A stretch of 64,000 nt of DNA from CAYOUV01 sp964407265 (GCA_964407265.1 CAYOUV010000001.1:1-64000); one strand, 5' to 3'; counted from the first letter of the stretch, positions 23,715 to 32,773 are shown. The notes: generated by a model not told the origin, from the letters alone. A program made the numbers and translations.

Positions 23715-24854
23715 ATGGCAAACATTTTTCTGCTTACCGAAAAGTATACACCAGATATCGGCGGCTTGGCAATCTCTGCCGGCCGCATCGCGCGCCTGCT
23801 CGTCAGCGCGGGGCATGCGGTAAAGGTCTTTGCGCCAACGACGAGCCTTCCGGCTGGCGAGGAATATTGTTTTGAGCACGAAGGTGTCAGGGTTCATCGC
23901 TTCAGCGCCCACAAGCAGACCGCCGACACACTGGCCGACTGGTTTGATCGTGTCACGGCTCAGCACAAAGCCGAAGGCGCGGACCTGCTGCATGCCTTTT
24001 TCCTGCCACAGGCCGGATTCGTCTCCGCTTTCGCCGGGAATTTTCTCGGTTTACCAAGTGTGGTCAGCGCCCGCGGCAATGATCTCGACCGGGCAGTTTT
24101 CGACCCGGCGCGTGCGGCGCACATCCTGTACGCTTTACAGCATGCCAGCGCGGTCACGACCAATGCCAGCAACCTGGTGAACAAGGCCTGCGCACTGGTC
24201 CCGGGTCTAAAGGTCAGTCTCATCCCCAACGGGGTCGATGCGCAGCACTTCTGTCCGCTGCAGCGAAATCGCTCGCTTGCCAAACAACTCGGCCTTGACG
24301 ATAAGCCGGTGATAGGATTCGCCGGTGAATTGCGCGAAAAGAAGGGTTTGAAGCCGTTATTAAATGCCTATGCGCAAATCGCCAAAGTTTTACCGGCACA
24401 CTTGCTGATCGTCGGCGACCTGCGTCCGGGAGACGACCAGGCTTATTTTTCAGCTTTCCTGCAAGAACATTCGCATCTGAGCGTTCACGTCACCGGCTAC
24501 GTCTCCCCCTCCGATTTGCCTGCCTACTATGCCCTGATGGATATACTGGCGATCCCTTCCCTGCACGATGGTTTGCCAAATGCATTACTGGAAGGGATGG
24601 CTTGTGAGCGCGCAACTGTGACTACCCCGATCGGAGGCATGGCGGATGTCATTCGCGACGGAGAGAATGGCTGCTTTGTCGAAGCCGGGGAAGCAAAGGC
24701 ATTGGCAGACCAAATCACCAATTTACTTCAGGACAAAGCCGAACTGAAAAGACTTGGGCAGAATGCGCGCAAAACCATCCTGCACGATTACACCCTTCAA
24801 AAAGAATTGGATGGAAATCTGACCGTTTATCGTCAGATCGGACTGACAATCTAG
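23715..24854 (+). CDS. GT4-family glycosyltransferase
   Basis: A 379-residue GT-B glycosyltransferase. The N-terminal acceptor domain starts with MANIFLLTEKYTPDIGGLAISAGRIARLL, including the Gly-rich loop; the C-terminal domain has GFAGELREKKGL and the donor-binding SLHDGLPNALLEGMACERATVTTPIGG motif (the E-x7-E pattern is relaxed). Activated-sugar donor and acceptor are not assignable. AAGGA in front of the ATG is a plausible SD, and part of that leader is shared with the divergent small-protein gene. It is followed after 19 bp by the thioesterase gene. Confidence 0.87.
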   Translation: MANIFLLTEKYTPDIGGLAISAGRIARLLVSAGHAVKVFAPTTSLPAGEEYCFEHEGVRVHRFSAHKQTADTLADWFDRVTAQHKAEGADLLHAFFLPQAGFVSAFAGNFLGLPSVVSARGNDLDRAVFDPARAAHILYALQHASAVTTNASNLVNKACALVPGLKVSLIPNGVDAQHFCPLQRNRSLAKQLGLDDKPVIGFAGELREKKGLKPLLNAYAQIAKVLPAHLLIVGDLRPGDDQAYFSAFLQEHSHLSVHVTGYVSPSDLPAYYALMDILAIPSLHDGLPNALLEGMACERATVTTPIGGMADVIRDGENGCFVEAGEAKALADQITNLLQDKAELKRLGQNARKTILHDYTLQKELDGNLTVYRQIGLTI

Positions 24855-24873
24855 TACCAAGCATTCTTAAACC

Positions 24874-25314
24874 ATGATCAAATACCCATCTCCCGGCCCA
24901 ATCTTCAGCTATGAATTCAGCGTCCCACCTGAAACTCTCGACCAAAACGGGCATGTCAACAATGTTACCTACGTACAATGGATGCAGGATGCAGCTGTCC
25001 GCCATTTCACCTCGCTCGGCGGTATCCCGATTATGCAAGCAGTCGAAGCCACCTGGGTGGTACGGTCGCATAAAATCGAATATTTCAACCCAGCCTTTAC
25101 CGGCGATCGTCTTCAGGTCCAAACCTGGATCGCCAGCCTGCGACGGGTGCGGTCGCTACGCCGTTACCGATTTTTTCGATTGTCAGATGGTAAATTACTG
25201 GTCAAAGGAGAAACAGATTGGGTTTTCGTCGATGCCAGGAGCGGTAAACCGCGCGCCATTCCGGAACAGGTCTCCGGGATTTTTCCACTCCTAGCCGACG
25301 ACCGGTCAGCATGA
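24874..25314 (+). CDS. Acyl-CoA thioesterase (4HBT hot-dog fold)
   Basis: A 146-residue hot-dog-fold protein of the YbgC/4-hydroxybenzoyl-CoA thioesterase group. The active-site Asp lies in LDQNGHVNNVTYVQWMQDA (D at about residue 23), with the typical N-terminal strand YEFSVPPE and a W(V)VFVDAR segment near the C-terminus. It hydrolyses acyl-CoA or acyl-ACP thioesters of unknown chain length. CATTCT lies 6 nt in front of the ATG and could be a weak leaderless-type -10, though co-transcription with the preceding GT4 gene is as likely. Confidence 0.86.
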   Translation: MIKYPSPGPIFSYEFSVPPETLDQNGHVNNVTYVQWMQDAAVRHFTSLGGIPIMQAVEATWVVRSHKIEYFNPAFTGDRLQVQTWIASLRRVRSLRRYRFFRLSDGKLLVKGETDWVFVDARSGKPRAIPEQVSGIFPLLADDRSA

Positions 25315-25339
25315 TTGTAATCTTGACCGGGTTTAAGAT

Positions 25340-26512
25340 TCAGCGCCGGCCAAGCAGTTTCGCGTATAATTTTCCCAATTTCTTCTGCGCTGCATGCCAG
25401 GTAAACTGGTGCCGCGCTCTGGCCGCAGCACTTTCAGCCAGATCACGTGCAAGTTGCGAGTCTTCGAGCAAGCGCCCCACCTGGCGCGCCAGATCGGATG
25501 GATCGTTCGGAGAGAAAAGCAGCGCATCCACATCTTCGCGCACCAATTCGCGCACCACGGGCAAATTGGAGGCTACCAGCGGACGACCGGATGCCATATA
25601 TTCCAGCACCTTGATCGGACAGGCGCCCTGGGTCACATTGCGGTCGTTCATTCCCAGAGGCGCAACACATACATCCGCCTGGGCAATCAAAGCCGGGACT
25701 TCATGATGGGGCACCGGCGGTTGGATGGTAACCTGTTCTTCCAGGCCAAGTTTACGGATCTGCTTGGCCAGCATTTTGCGCTGGCGTGAACGGCCGCGCC
25801 CAACGATGCGCAAGTGAACCGGTTGTTTTTCTAGAATTTGCGGTAGAGCATGGATCAGCATGTCCAGTCCCTGCCAGTCGGCCAGGGTGCCGATATAAAG
25901 CAAAACCGGGACCCGACCCGCTCGTCCGGGAAGAGCAGTGACCGAAAAATCGCTCGGGCTGACTCCGTTGGGGATGGTGGTAATGTGGTTGCGTTCAATT
26001 CCCAGGCTGGCAATATAATCCCGAGTAACATTGGATGGGCAAATGATGGCATCGCTCAGATGCAAGGCAGCCAGTTCCTGCTCCTTGACCTTGGTCAGCA
26101 ATTCACTCTCGGCCAGTCCCGGGTAGTGATACTTGAGTTCGATGGAGGGCAGTCCGTTGACTTCAAAGAGGGTCTTGTAGCCATAGGTGCGCTTGGCCTG
26201 TGCCAACTGTAGTCCGCCCCACACCGAGCGGTAGTGGACCACGTCGTAAGGCTGCGCGGCGGCGACATGGGACATGACCGCCTGCCCGAAGGCAATGGCA
26301 CGCGTCAAGAAATTCGGATCGGTGCCGGGCGAAACGCGTGTAACCCGTGCACCTTCGATCATTTCCTCGGCAGGTAAGATCCCATCGCCCGGGGTAAATA
26401 AATGAACTTCAAATTGGCTATTGACAAGGCCGCGTAAAAAATGAAGAATATGTGTTGAGGCCCCTTTCGGGCTGGGTACGACATCGAAGGCAACATAAAG
26501 CACGCGCGTCAT
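25340..26512 (-). CDS. GT4-family glycosyltransferase
   Basis: A 390-residue GT-B enzyme. The N-terminal half has MTRVLYVAFDVVPSPKGASTHILHFLRGL with the KGASTH donor-phosphate loop. The C-terminal GT4 half has LLYIGTLADWQGLDMLIHAL, the basic VGRGRSRQR segment and PIKVLEYMASGRPLVASNLPVV as the donor-binding E-x-M-A motif. Its sugar specificity is unknown. It converges with the thioesterase gene and has an apparently leaderless start, with TATAAT 6 nt before the ATG. It is divergent from the membrane-protein/propeller pair. Confidence 0.87.
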   Translation of the reverse strand: MTRVLYVAFDVVPSPKGASTHILHFLRGLVNSQFEVHLFTPGDGILPAEEMIEGARVTRVSPGTDPNFLTRAIAFGQAVMSHVAAAQPYDVVHYRSVWGGLQLAQAKRTYGYKTLFEVNGLPSIELKYHYPGLAESELLTKVKEQELAALHLSDAIICPSNVTRDYIASLGIERNHITTIPNGVSPSDFSVTALPGRAGRVPVLLYIGTLADWQGLDMLIHALPQILEKQPVHLRIVGRGRSRQRKMLAKQIRKLGLEEQVTIQPPVPHHEVPALIAQADVCVAPLGMNDRNVTQGACPIKVLEYMASGRPLVASNLPVVRELVREDVDALLFSPNDPSDLARQVGRLLEDSQLARDLAESAAARARHQFTWHAAQKKLGKLYAKLLGRR

Positions 26513-26518
26513 GCAATC

Positions 26519-26526
26519 ATTATACT
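26519..26526. promoter_or_regulatory. Overlapping divergent -10 boxes between 26512 (-) and 26541 (+)
   Basis: The minus strand reads TATAAT (26524-26519), 6 nt before the ATG at 26512. The plus strand reads TATACT (26521-26526), about 14 nt before the ATG at 26541. The two genes are separated by only 28 bp, so both promoters must share this palindromic element. Confidence 0.5.
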
Positions 26527-26540
26527 AGGGAGATCCGGGC

Positions 26541-27659
26541 ATGGATTCACAAAGCTTGTTCTACCTAATATCTGCAGTGATCGGAATCGGCCTGTTCTGC
26601 GCTGTCCCGGCCGTGGCCGCGGCAGTAATTTTCTTTATCGTTCGACGGTCACGCTCAGCATCTCACCCAACCCAAACAACAACCCAACCGGCCGCTACTC
26701 AAACATCCGACATGCCGACGCTTGTCCACTCACCGACACCGACAATTGGGTCCAAGCCGGTTTCGGCTACTCCAATTCCTAATCCCACCGCGAGGGCTGC
26801 CATGATATCAACCGCACCTGTATCCACGAAAGATTTTACGCCTATCTACCTGACCCTGAGCGATAAGCCCCGGTCCATTATCCAGGGCATGGACAATTTA
26901 GTCGCGCAGATCCAAACGATCAACCAGTCCAATGTCAAATGGAAGCGCCTGCCGCGTTTGATTTCCTTGATCGGAGTTTTCCTGATCCTGGTCGATATCG
27001 TCTTGCGCATCTTTGGTTACAAGAGTTTGGTATTCACCCTGGGAGGCATCCTGAGCCTGATCGCAGCATTCGTGTTCGGCATATTGTTGCGCAGGCATAA
27101 AATGCAGTCCCTGCCACCACGCTTTGGTACGGTAAAGGAAATTATTTATACTCTGCGTGACGACTTGCGTCCGGATGGAACCTTTCTGGGCCACGTGGAT
27201 TTAACCGGGCCGCAACAGCCATCCAAAGTCGCGCGCGAAGCTGAGGACACGCGCAACCGCACAACGCAATACTTCCGTGATGAGTGGCTTAACCTGAAAG
27301 CTAAAATGTACGACGGAAATATATTACGACTATCCGCCGTACAACGCACGAAACTGCGCAAGGGATACTGGAAACGCAGCGCCATCAGCGGCAAGATGAA
27401 ATGGAAAGCGCCCAAGCACAAGGGTAGCTATCAGGAACTCAAACTGCGCATTGCCGTCAATCCTCAGGTCTATGAAATCGTACGCAACAGCTCTGCTGAA
27501 CTCAATAAAAACATCGGCGAATATACCATTACCCAATTAGATACGGAAGAAGGACTGGTTACGCTGGTTGCCAACACTGGTATTGACAACGTATCCGCCA
27601 ACAGCGTGCTCGGGGTAATGCGTGAGGCCTACAATCTCCTACAAAGAAAGGCAGCCTGA
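26541..27659 (+). CDS. Membrane protein of unknown function (372 aa)
   Basis: No named domain recognised. An N-terminal hydrophobic helix (about 8-35) is followed by a Thr/Pro/Ser-rich linker (about 36-100). A hydrophobic pair at about 134-180 (LISLIGVFLILVDIVL, FTLGGILSLIAAFVFGILL) forms two more helices, and about 185-370 is a soluble mixed alpha/beta region rich in basic residues (KRSAISGKMKWKAPKHKGSYQELKLRI). The stop is 1 bp before the next gene, so it is probably the partner of the membrane-anchored propeller protein. Function unknown. Confidence 0.7.
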   Translation: MDSQSLFYLISAVIGIGLFCAVPAVAAAVIFFIVRRSRSASHPTQTTTQPAATQTSDMPTLVHSPTPTIGSKPVSATPIPNPTARAAMISTAPVSTKDFTPIYLTLSDKPRSIIQGMDNLVAQIQTINQSNVKWKRLPRLISLIGVFLILVDIVLRIFGYKSLVFTLGGILSLIAAFVFGILLRRHKMQSLPPRFGTVKEIIYTLRDDLRPDGTFLGHVDLTGPQQPSKVAREAEDTRNRTTQYFRDEWLNLKAKMYDGNILRLSAVQRTKLRKGYWKRSAISGKMKWKAPKHKGSYQELKLRIAVNPQVYEIVRNSSAELNKNIGEYTITQLDTEEGLVTLVANTGIDNVSANSVLGVMREAYNLLQRKAA

Positions 27660-27660
27660 C

Positions 27661-29214
27661 ATGGGCAAACGAACAACGACAACCATCATACTTGCAGGCA
27701 TCATGGTTTTATTGGTGATGTGCGCAGCCGCCGCGCTCAGTTTCAGCGGAATGATTCACGCGCAAAAGGTGGAAGCGTCACAAGTTTGGAGCCAAAATTT
27801 TTCGCAAGCCCAGAGCATGAAAATCATCGACTTAACCGGCGACGGCCAGGATGACCTGTTCATCCAGAATCAGGATAGCGCCGCGATCTACGACGCGAAC
27901 GGCAACCAGACATTCAGCACCAGTTTCCAATTACCGGGTGTCACCACCCTGGGAGATGTCACCGGCGACAACGTGGACGACATCCTCATCTTCCACCCCG
28001 GCCTGCCAAACGTTGAAGTGATCAGCAAAGGACAGGTCATCGCCAGTCTAAGCGCCGACCTACCCGGACTCCCGGCCCGGATCATCGTGGTCCAATTTGC
28101 CTCCGGCCCCGAGATCATTTTGGGCGACGCGAGCGGGCACCTGATGGCCCTGAGCCCCGATGGGCAAACCTTGTGGCAAGCCAGATTGGGCAGTGACGAG
28201 ATCCGCGGACTTGATGATGTCAAGATCGATGGGCAGACAAATCTGGTTGCCGTCAACCGAGACGGTCAACTGGCCGTGATCGACGCGCAAGGCTACCCTT
28301 TGTGGAACGATAATGCCGGCACCCTGCGCCGCATGCGTGCCTACGATCTGGACGGCAATGGCACCAGCGAGGTGATCACCGGCGGTGAATACGGCGCCTT
28401 CACAATCTGGAACGCCGCCGATGGCAGTCAACTCCACAACCTGTCCTTAGGGCAGGCCATCTCGGAATTGCGGGCGGTCGAATTAAATGGTGATCCTTCA
28501 TCCATGGAAATCGTTGCCGGCGGAAAGAACGGTGGTGTCTGGGGCATCGACAGCACCGGAAAAAAACTCTGGTCGCACTCGCTCTCCGATAAGGTCACCG
28601 AGATTGCTGGGATCGATATCAACGGCGACGGGGCCGAGGAAGCAGTCGTTGGGGATGATAGCGGTCAAGTGGCCATTTTTAGTGGGGACGGCGGTCGCGA
28701 AAATCTGGCCTCACACGCGAGCGGGATCATGCGTATCGACGCCGGCAAGCTGGGCGACAAACGCATGGTTGCCATTGCCGACGGCAATAGCGTCGAAATC
28801 CAAAGATTGACCTTGAATTCGCTGCCCGGATTCCAGTTCACCCCCTTACTGGTTGGTTTGATTGTCTCGGCCATCATCATTGTGATCGCCTGGGTGATCG
28901 CAACACTACCTCCCAAGCCCGAATTGAAAGTCGCACTTGAGGATAAGAGCCGCGAAAGCCTGGAGGCGCAACGGCGCATGCTCAAGGAAAACATTGCCGA
29001 CGTCGAACGCCTGCGCCAGTCAGGCGAAATGACGGCCGATGCCTATCTGGCGCGCCTCAAGCAGCTCCGTTCCGAATTGGCAGCCAACGAGACCGCCTTC
29101 AAACAAGCGGGGTATCCGGTTAAAGTCGAGACCTTCCAATGCCCACACTGCGGTGGCACACTCGAACTGGGAATGGACAAGTGCGAATACTGCGGCCAGG
29201 TAATTCTGACCTGA
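27661..29214 (+). CDS. Membrane-anchored beta-propeller (FG-GAP/VCBS-like) with coiled coil and zinc ribbon
   Basis: A 517-residue protein. A hydrophobic N-terminal helix (about 8-30) is followed by a long propeller-like region (about 45-380) with repeated Asp-rich calcium-type turns: DLTGDGQDD, DVTGDNVDD, DLDGNGTSE and DINGDGAEE. A second membrane helix (about 395-422) precedes a charged coiled coil (about 435-485) and a C-terminal zinc ribbon (CPHCGG...CEYCGQ). The layout puts the propeller outside and the zinc ribbon in the cytoplasm. ATG 27661 follows the previous stop by 1 bp; upstream in-frame codons lie inside the previous gene. It may be an envelope sensor or scaffold. Confidence 0.8.
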   Translation: MGKRTTTTIILAGIMVLLVMCAAAALSFSGMIHAQKVEASQVWSQNFSQAQSMKIIDLTGDGQDDLFIQNQDSAAIYDANGNQTFSTSFQLPGVTTLGDVTGDNVDDILIFHPGLPNVEVISKGQVIASLSADLPGLPARIIVVQFASGPEIILGDASGHLMALSPDGQTLWQARLGSDEIRGLDDVKIDGQTNLVAVNRDGQLAVIDAQGYPLWNDNAGTLRRMRAYDLDGNGTSEVITGGEYGAFTIWNAADGSQLHNLSLGQAISELRAVELNGDPSSMEIVAGGKNGGVWGIDSTGKKLWSHSLSDKVTEIAGIDINGDGAEEAVVGDDSGQVAIFSGDGGRENLASHASGIMRIDAGKLGDKRMVAIADGNSVEIQRLTLNSLPGFQFTPLLVGLIVSAIIIVIAWVIATLPPKPELKVALEDKSRESLEAQRRMLKENIADVERLRQSGEMTADAYLARLKQLRSELAANETAFKQAGYPVKVETFQCPHCGGTLELGMDKCEYCGQVILT

Positions 29215-29230
29215 TTATAAAAAATTCAGA

Positions 29231-29253
29231 GCGAGCGGCTAAAAGCCGCTCGC
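29231..29253. terminator. Bidirectional terminator between convergent genes
   Basis: GCGAGCGGC and GCCGCTCGC form a perfect 9-bp stem around TAAAA. The plus strand continues TTGCTTATT and the minus strand has a T-run (AATTTTTTATAATC), so it can serve both the propeller gene and the aldo/keto reductase gene. Confidence 0.85.
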
Positions 29254-29270
29254 TTGCTTATTAAGCACGA

Positions 29271-30233
29271 TTAATTCCATGCGGTCGCATCATCAAGCAC
29301 TTGCTTTTCGTCCGGCGTCAGCTTGATATCCAGCACTGCCAGGTTATCTTTCAATTGGGAGAGCTTGTTTGGACCGATAATTGGGCTGGTGACCAGCGGG
29401 TTTGCCAGCAGCCAGGCCAGGGCGATTTGTGAGATGCTTGCTTTCTTACCTTTGGCCAGCAGGTCCATTTTGTCTATCAGGGCAAAGTTTTCATCTGTCA
29501 TGGCATGTTTTAAATGACCCGCACGCACGCTATCAGGGACAGGCTGCCCCTTGCGGTATTTCCCGGTCAGGAAACCACCAGCTAACGGGCTATACGGGAT
29601 GACCCCCAAACCATTCTTGCTGCATATTTCGGACAGCTCTTCTTCGAATTCCTGGCGATGCAGCAAGTTGTAGTGCGGCTGCAGGCTCTCGTAACGCGGA
29701 AGGCCTTCTCGTATTGCTGTCGCCAGTGTCGTTCGCAATTCATCCGCTTTGTAATTGGAGCAGCCAATATAACGCACTTTTCCCTGCTTGATCAAATCTT
29801 CAAACGCACGCAGGGTCTCTTCGATGGGAATATTGGGATCGGACCAATGAGGCTGGTATAAATCGATGTAATCCGTCTGCAACCGGTCCAACGAAGCCTC
29901 GGCAGCCTTCGAAATGTAAGCTGGCGAGAGACCTTCCCCCGCGGGGGTGTCGCCCATCTGTCCGCGCAATTTTGTCGCGATGATTACTTTGTCGCGCGAG
30001 ATACCGCTGGACTTAAGCCATTCACCGAGGATGGACTCAGCTTCACCGCCACTATTACCCGGCACCCAACGAGAATAGATGTCAGCGGTATCGATGAAAT
30101 TGATGCCACTATCAAAGCCGGCCGAGAGAACTTTCAGGGAGGTGGATTTATCTGCTGACCAGCCGAATTGCATGGTACCCATGCATAACGATGAAACGCT
30201 CAGGTCTGTACTCCCAATTTCGCGATATTCCAT
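29271..30233 (-). CDS. Aldo/keto reductase
   Basis: A 320-residue (alpha/beta)8-barrel NADPH-dependent oxidoreductase. The catalytic tetrad is visible: D (NFIDTADIYS), the following Y, K (IIATKLRG) and H (LYQPHWSDP). The C-terminal cofactor region reads PIIGPNKLSQLKDNLAVLD. The insertion GQMGDTPAGEGLS is typical of the YajO/Gfo-like aldo/keto reductase group, and the carbonyl substrate is unknown. The stop of this gene is downstream of alaX, whose last codon abuts its SD (GAGGTAG), so they form one operon. Confidence 0.9.
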   Translation of the reverse strand: MEYREIGSTDLSVSSLCMGTMQFGWSADKSTSLKVLSAGFDSGINFIDTADIYSRWVPGNSGGEAESILGEWLKSSGISRDKVIIATKLRGQMGDTPAGEGLSPAYISKAAEASLDRLQTDYIDLYQPHWSDPNIPIEETLRAFEDLIKQGKVRYIGCSNYKADELRTTLATAIREGLPRYESLQPHYNLLHRQEFEEELSEICSKNGLGVIPYSPLAGGFLTGKYRKGQPVPDSVRAGHLKHAMTDENFALIDKMDLLAKGKKASISQIALAWLLANPLVTSPIIGPNKLSQLKDNLAVLDIKLTPDEKQVLDDATAWN

Positions 30234-30953
30234 TTAAACTACCTCTATATAAATTCTCTTATTGATCGCACCCTTGCTCTTGTAATCCGTCACGCGTATC
30301 CGGCCAACCTCGGATGTATTTTTGACATGCGTCCCGCCATCGGCCTGCAGGTCCAATCCCACGATCTCAACCGTGCGGACCTCCGAAATGCCCTCCGGCA
30401 GCAGATTGATTTTGGTGCGGATCAGATCCGGTATCCGGAAAGCCTCCTCGCGCGGCAGAATCTTCACCCTGACATCACGACCGGCATCGACTTCCCGATT
30501 AACCGCCGCCTCGATCTCGCTGACCAAATCCCCGTGCAGCGTCTCGAACTCAAAATCCATACGCCCGTGAAGTGGTTCCATGTTTCCGCCCGTGACCAGG
30601 GCGCCATAGTCCCGAAAGACGACGCCGCATAAGATATGCAGGGCCGTGTGCGTACGCATCAGGTTAAACCGATGCTCCCAATCGAGGACACCATGCCCTT
30701 CCGCATGCAAATCAGGCAGGGGCCTATCCCCGCCCAGGCAATGAAATACGTCATTACCCTGTTTCTTGACCTTTTCAACCGGAAAATCCAGGCCGTTGAC
30801 CATCAGCGTGCCGCGGTCGCAAGGCTGGCCGCCGCCACCCGGGTAAAAGGCGGACTGATCCAGGCAAACTGCGCGATTGTCACTATCAATCGTCGTTACT
30901 TCTGCATCGAATTCTTTCAGGTAGCTATCGGTTTGGTAGAGCAAGTTTGTCAT
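30234..30953 (-). CDS. alaX: Alanyl-tRNA editing protein AlaX
   Basis: A trans-editing hydrolase that removes mis-charged Ser or Gly from tRNA-Ala. The 239 residues cover the AlaRS second-additional/editing module with the metal-site motif HTALHIL (HxxxH) and a downstream GGTHV segment. The usual Cys of CGGTHV is replaced by Asp (ADGGTHV), so one zinc ligand differs from the AlaRS editing site. The N-terminus has FYPGGGGQPCDRG, a Gly-rich segment shared with AlaRS. GGAGGTGTT before ATG 30953 fixes the start; a longer frame up to 30998 is unlikely. It is in an operon with the saccharopine-dehydrogenase-like gene upstream. Confidence 0.88.
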   Translation of the reverse strand: MTNLLYQTDSYLKEFDAEVTTIDSDNRAVCLDQSAFYPGGGGQPCDRGTLMVNGLDFPVEKVKKQGNDVFHCLGGDRPLPDLHAEGHGVLDWEHRFNLMRTHTALHILCGVVFRDYGALVTGGNMEPLHGRMDFEFETLHGDLVSEIEAAVNREVDAGRDVRVKILPREEAFRIPDLIRTKINLLPEGISEVRTVEIVGLDLQADGGTHVKNTSEVGRIRVTDYKSKGAINKRIYIEVV

Positions 30954-30972
30954 AACACCTCCAGCACTTACA

Positions 30973-32133
30973 TCAACTCCAGCGAACTTCAAAATCAATT
31001 CCCCGCTTGCGAACTTCCTCCATTATATCCTTTGCCGGGACAGCGTTCTCCATGCGGTGTGCACCGGGAGTGATCTTGCCTCGTGCCTGGAAGCCCATCA
31101 TCAGCGCACAATGCCAGCCAGTCAGGCGTTCCATGCCGGTAAATCCCGTAGCTTCATCGTAACCGTCGATTAAATCAACCGTCACCCGGGCATTCTTCCC
31201 GTCCTTCTCACCAATGCCAACCGCGCGCATGACGCAAATGTCAACGATATCAGGAGCGCTGATCTTGGGAGCCAGCAGGGCGTGGTAAACATCTCGCGGA
31301 ATGATGCTCTGCCCATTTACCTCAAGCGGCTGCTCGGAGAAAAGTCCAAGGCGCTTAAAGGCTTCAAAGGTGTGGAAGTGACCTGGGTAGCGCAACACTT
31401 TGTTGTCGTAACGCTCCAGCTTGCCCAGATGTGACCAGGGTGTGGTTGACATACTGCCCGAGATCACAAAAGCCTCCATTTGACCCAGTGGAGGAAAATC
31501 GATGGTTTCCAATTCAGTAAAAGTGTCTACCTCAACCAGCTTGCCTTTGCGGATAAAAGTAGCCTTGCCGTCATATTCGTTGGTCAATCCATTAATGTGA
31601 AAAGTGCTGAGATAATTCCAGGGAGGCGTCGGATCTTTGGGTAATCCCGCGTCATACAGATAGACCTCGCGCGGCTTATCGAGTAAGTCCATAACATAGA
31701 CGCCCATTGTGTTGATCAATCCAGGTCCCATGCCGCAATCCGGGACGATGCTCACACCAGCTTGCCGGGCTTCTGCGTCCAACTTAAGCTGCGACCAGAC
31801 CACGTCCGTGTTTCCCCCCATGTCGTTCAGGCAGACTCCGTTCGCAATACAGGCCTGGGTAATTTTCAGATTGAAATAGTACGGGACGGCGCTCAAAGCG
31901 ACGTCTGTGCCCGCAATAACGGAATCGATGGCGGAGGCATCGGACACGTCCAATTGTACGGCTGAAGCCAGGTTTTGCCCGATCAGCCGGTTAACCCGTT
32001 CAGCCGCTCCTTCAGCCACATCCCGACTCATATCTGCCATGACGAGCGCTTCGGCCTCACCAAATTTTGCCAGGTCATAAGCCGCAGCCGTCCCCTGCCT
32101 GCCAGAACCGAGGATGACGTAACGATAACCCAT
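30973..32133 (-). CDS. Saccharopine dehydrogenase-family oxidoreductase
   Basis: A 386-residue protein with an N-terminal Rossmann NAD(P) domain (VILGSGRQGTAAAYDLAKFG, about 6-25) and the C-terminal saccharopine dehydrogenase/LysY-like domain (CGMGPGLINTMG, about 150-161; TGFTGMERLTGWHCALM near the end). Members act in lysine, carboxynorspermidine or related imine-reduction steps, and the exact substrate is not evident. It heads the operon with alaX and the aldo/keto reductase, with an AGGAGC SD. No lysine-pathway neighbours are present, which argues against a confident pathway call. Confidence 0.85.
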   Translation of the reverse strand: MGYRYVILGSGRQGTAAAYDLAKFGEAEALVMADMSRDVAEGAAERVNRLIGQNLASAVQLDVSDASAIDSVIAGTDVALSAVPYYFNLKITQACIANGVCLNDMGGNTDVVWSQLKLDAEARQAGVSIVPDCGMGPGLINTMGVYVMDLLDKPREVYLYDAGLPKDPTPPWNYLSTFHINGLTNEYDGKATFIRKGKLVEVDTFTELETIDFPPLGQMEAFVISGSMSTTPWSHLGKLERYDNKVLRYPGHFHTFEAFKRLGLFSEQPLEVNGQSIIPRDVYHALLAPKISAPDIVDICVMRAVGIGEKDGKNARVTVDLIDGYDEATGFTGMERLTGWHCALMMGFQARGKITPGAHRMENAVPAKDIMEEVRKRGIDFEVRWS

Positions 32134-32262
32134 AGTTTGCTCCTGTGTGAATGGTTTTGTGAATTAGTGTACAGCAAAACCGCAAGATGAGCAACGCACT
32201 CGGCCAATGATTGCCAAACCGATCTTTTTTTTGTAAACTGGTAAGCACGACAGGAGTTAATT

Positions 32263-32691
32263 GTGGAAAATCTCGATCTGACAGACTCTATCATCCAGCG
32301 CTTGAGCAAAGGCGAGGCTCGCAATGACATCATTAAGGATGTCTGCGAAAACACGGGTCATACCTGGCAGGAAATCGAAAAGCTGGTTGATAACCTCTCG
32401 GTGGAAAACGCGGACGCAATCACGCGCCGCCGAAGTCCGATTTTGTTTGCCATCGCACTCTTTTTCTTTATTGCCGGTTTCAGTTTGGCGCTCTACGCCG
32501 GGTTCTTATTTTGGGAGGCACTCACCTTCATGTCGGCCAGCCAGGCGGACATGCTTGAAAAATTTGGGTCACTTGCTTATCTGGCGAACTATACACCTGG
32601 TGCATTATTCATGGGTTTTACCGGAGCGGCCATGATCGCAGGCAGTCTGGTCGGGATAAAACAAGTATGGAGGGCACTGTTACGACTGTGA
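32263..32691 (+). CDS. Small membrane protein of unknown function (142 aa)
   Basis: A GTG start with AGGAG at normal spacing. Residues 1-55 form a soluble helical segment (IIQRLSKGEARNDIIKDVCENTGHTWQEIEKLVDNL) that looks like a small three-helix or HTH-like domain. It is followed by two hydrophobic helices (about 60-85 and 113-132) separated by a short loop. No family could be named. It stands alone in front of the Gld-type ABC operon, which has its own promoter. Confidence 0.7.
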   Translation: MENLDLTDSIIQRLSKGEARNDIIKDVCENTGHTWQEIEKLVDNLSVENADAITRRRSPILFAIALFFFIAGFSLALYAGFLFWEALTFMSASQADMLEKFGSLAYLANYTPGALFMGFTGAAMIAGSLVGIKQVWRALLRL

Positions 32692-32724
32692 ATATTAGCA
32701 TTTGATTAGAAAATTCAAAACCAC

Positions 32725-32752
32725 TTGACTTTGCCCCTGCGTTTGTTATATA
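32725..32752 (+). promoter_or_regulatory. Sigma-70 promoter for the Gld-type ABC operon
   Basis: TTGACT (32725-32730), a 16-nt spacer and TATATA (32747-32752), the best -35/-10 pair in the window. The predicted start near 32760 leaves a leader of about 78 nt before the ATG at 32838. Confidence 0.7.
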
Positions 32753-32773
32753 GTTTATTCCGGTCACACTCCT

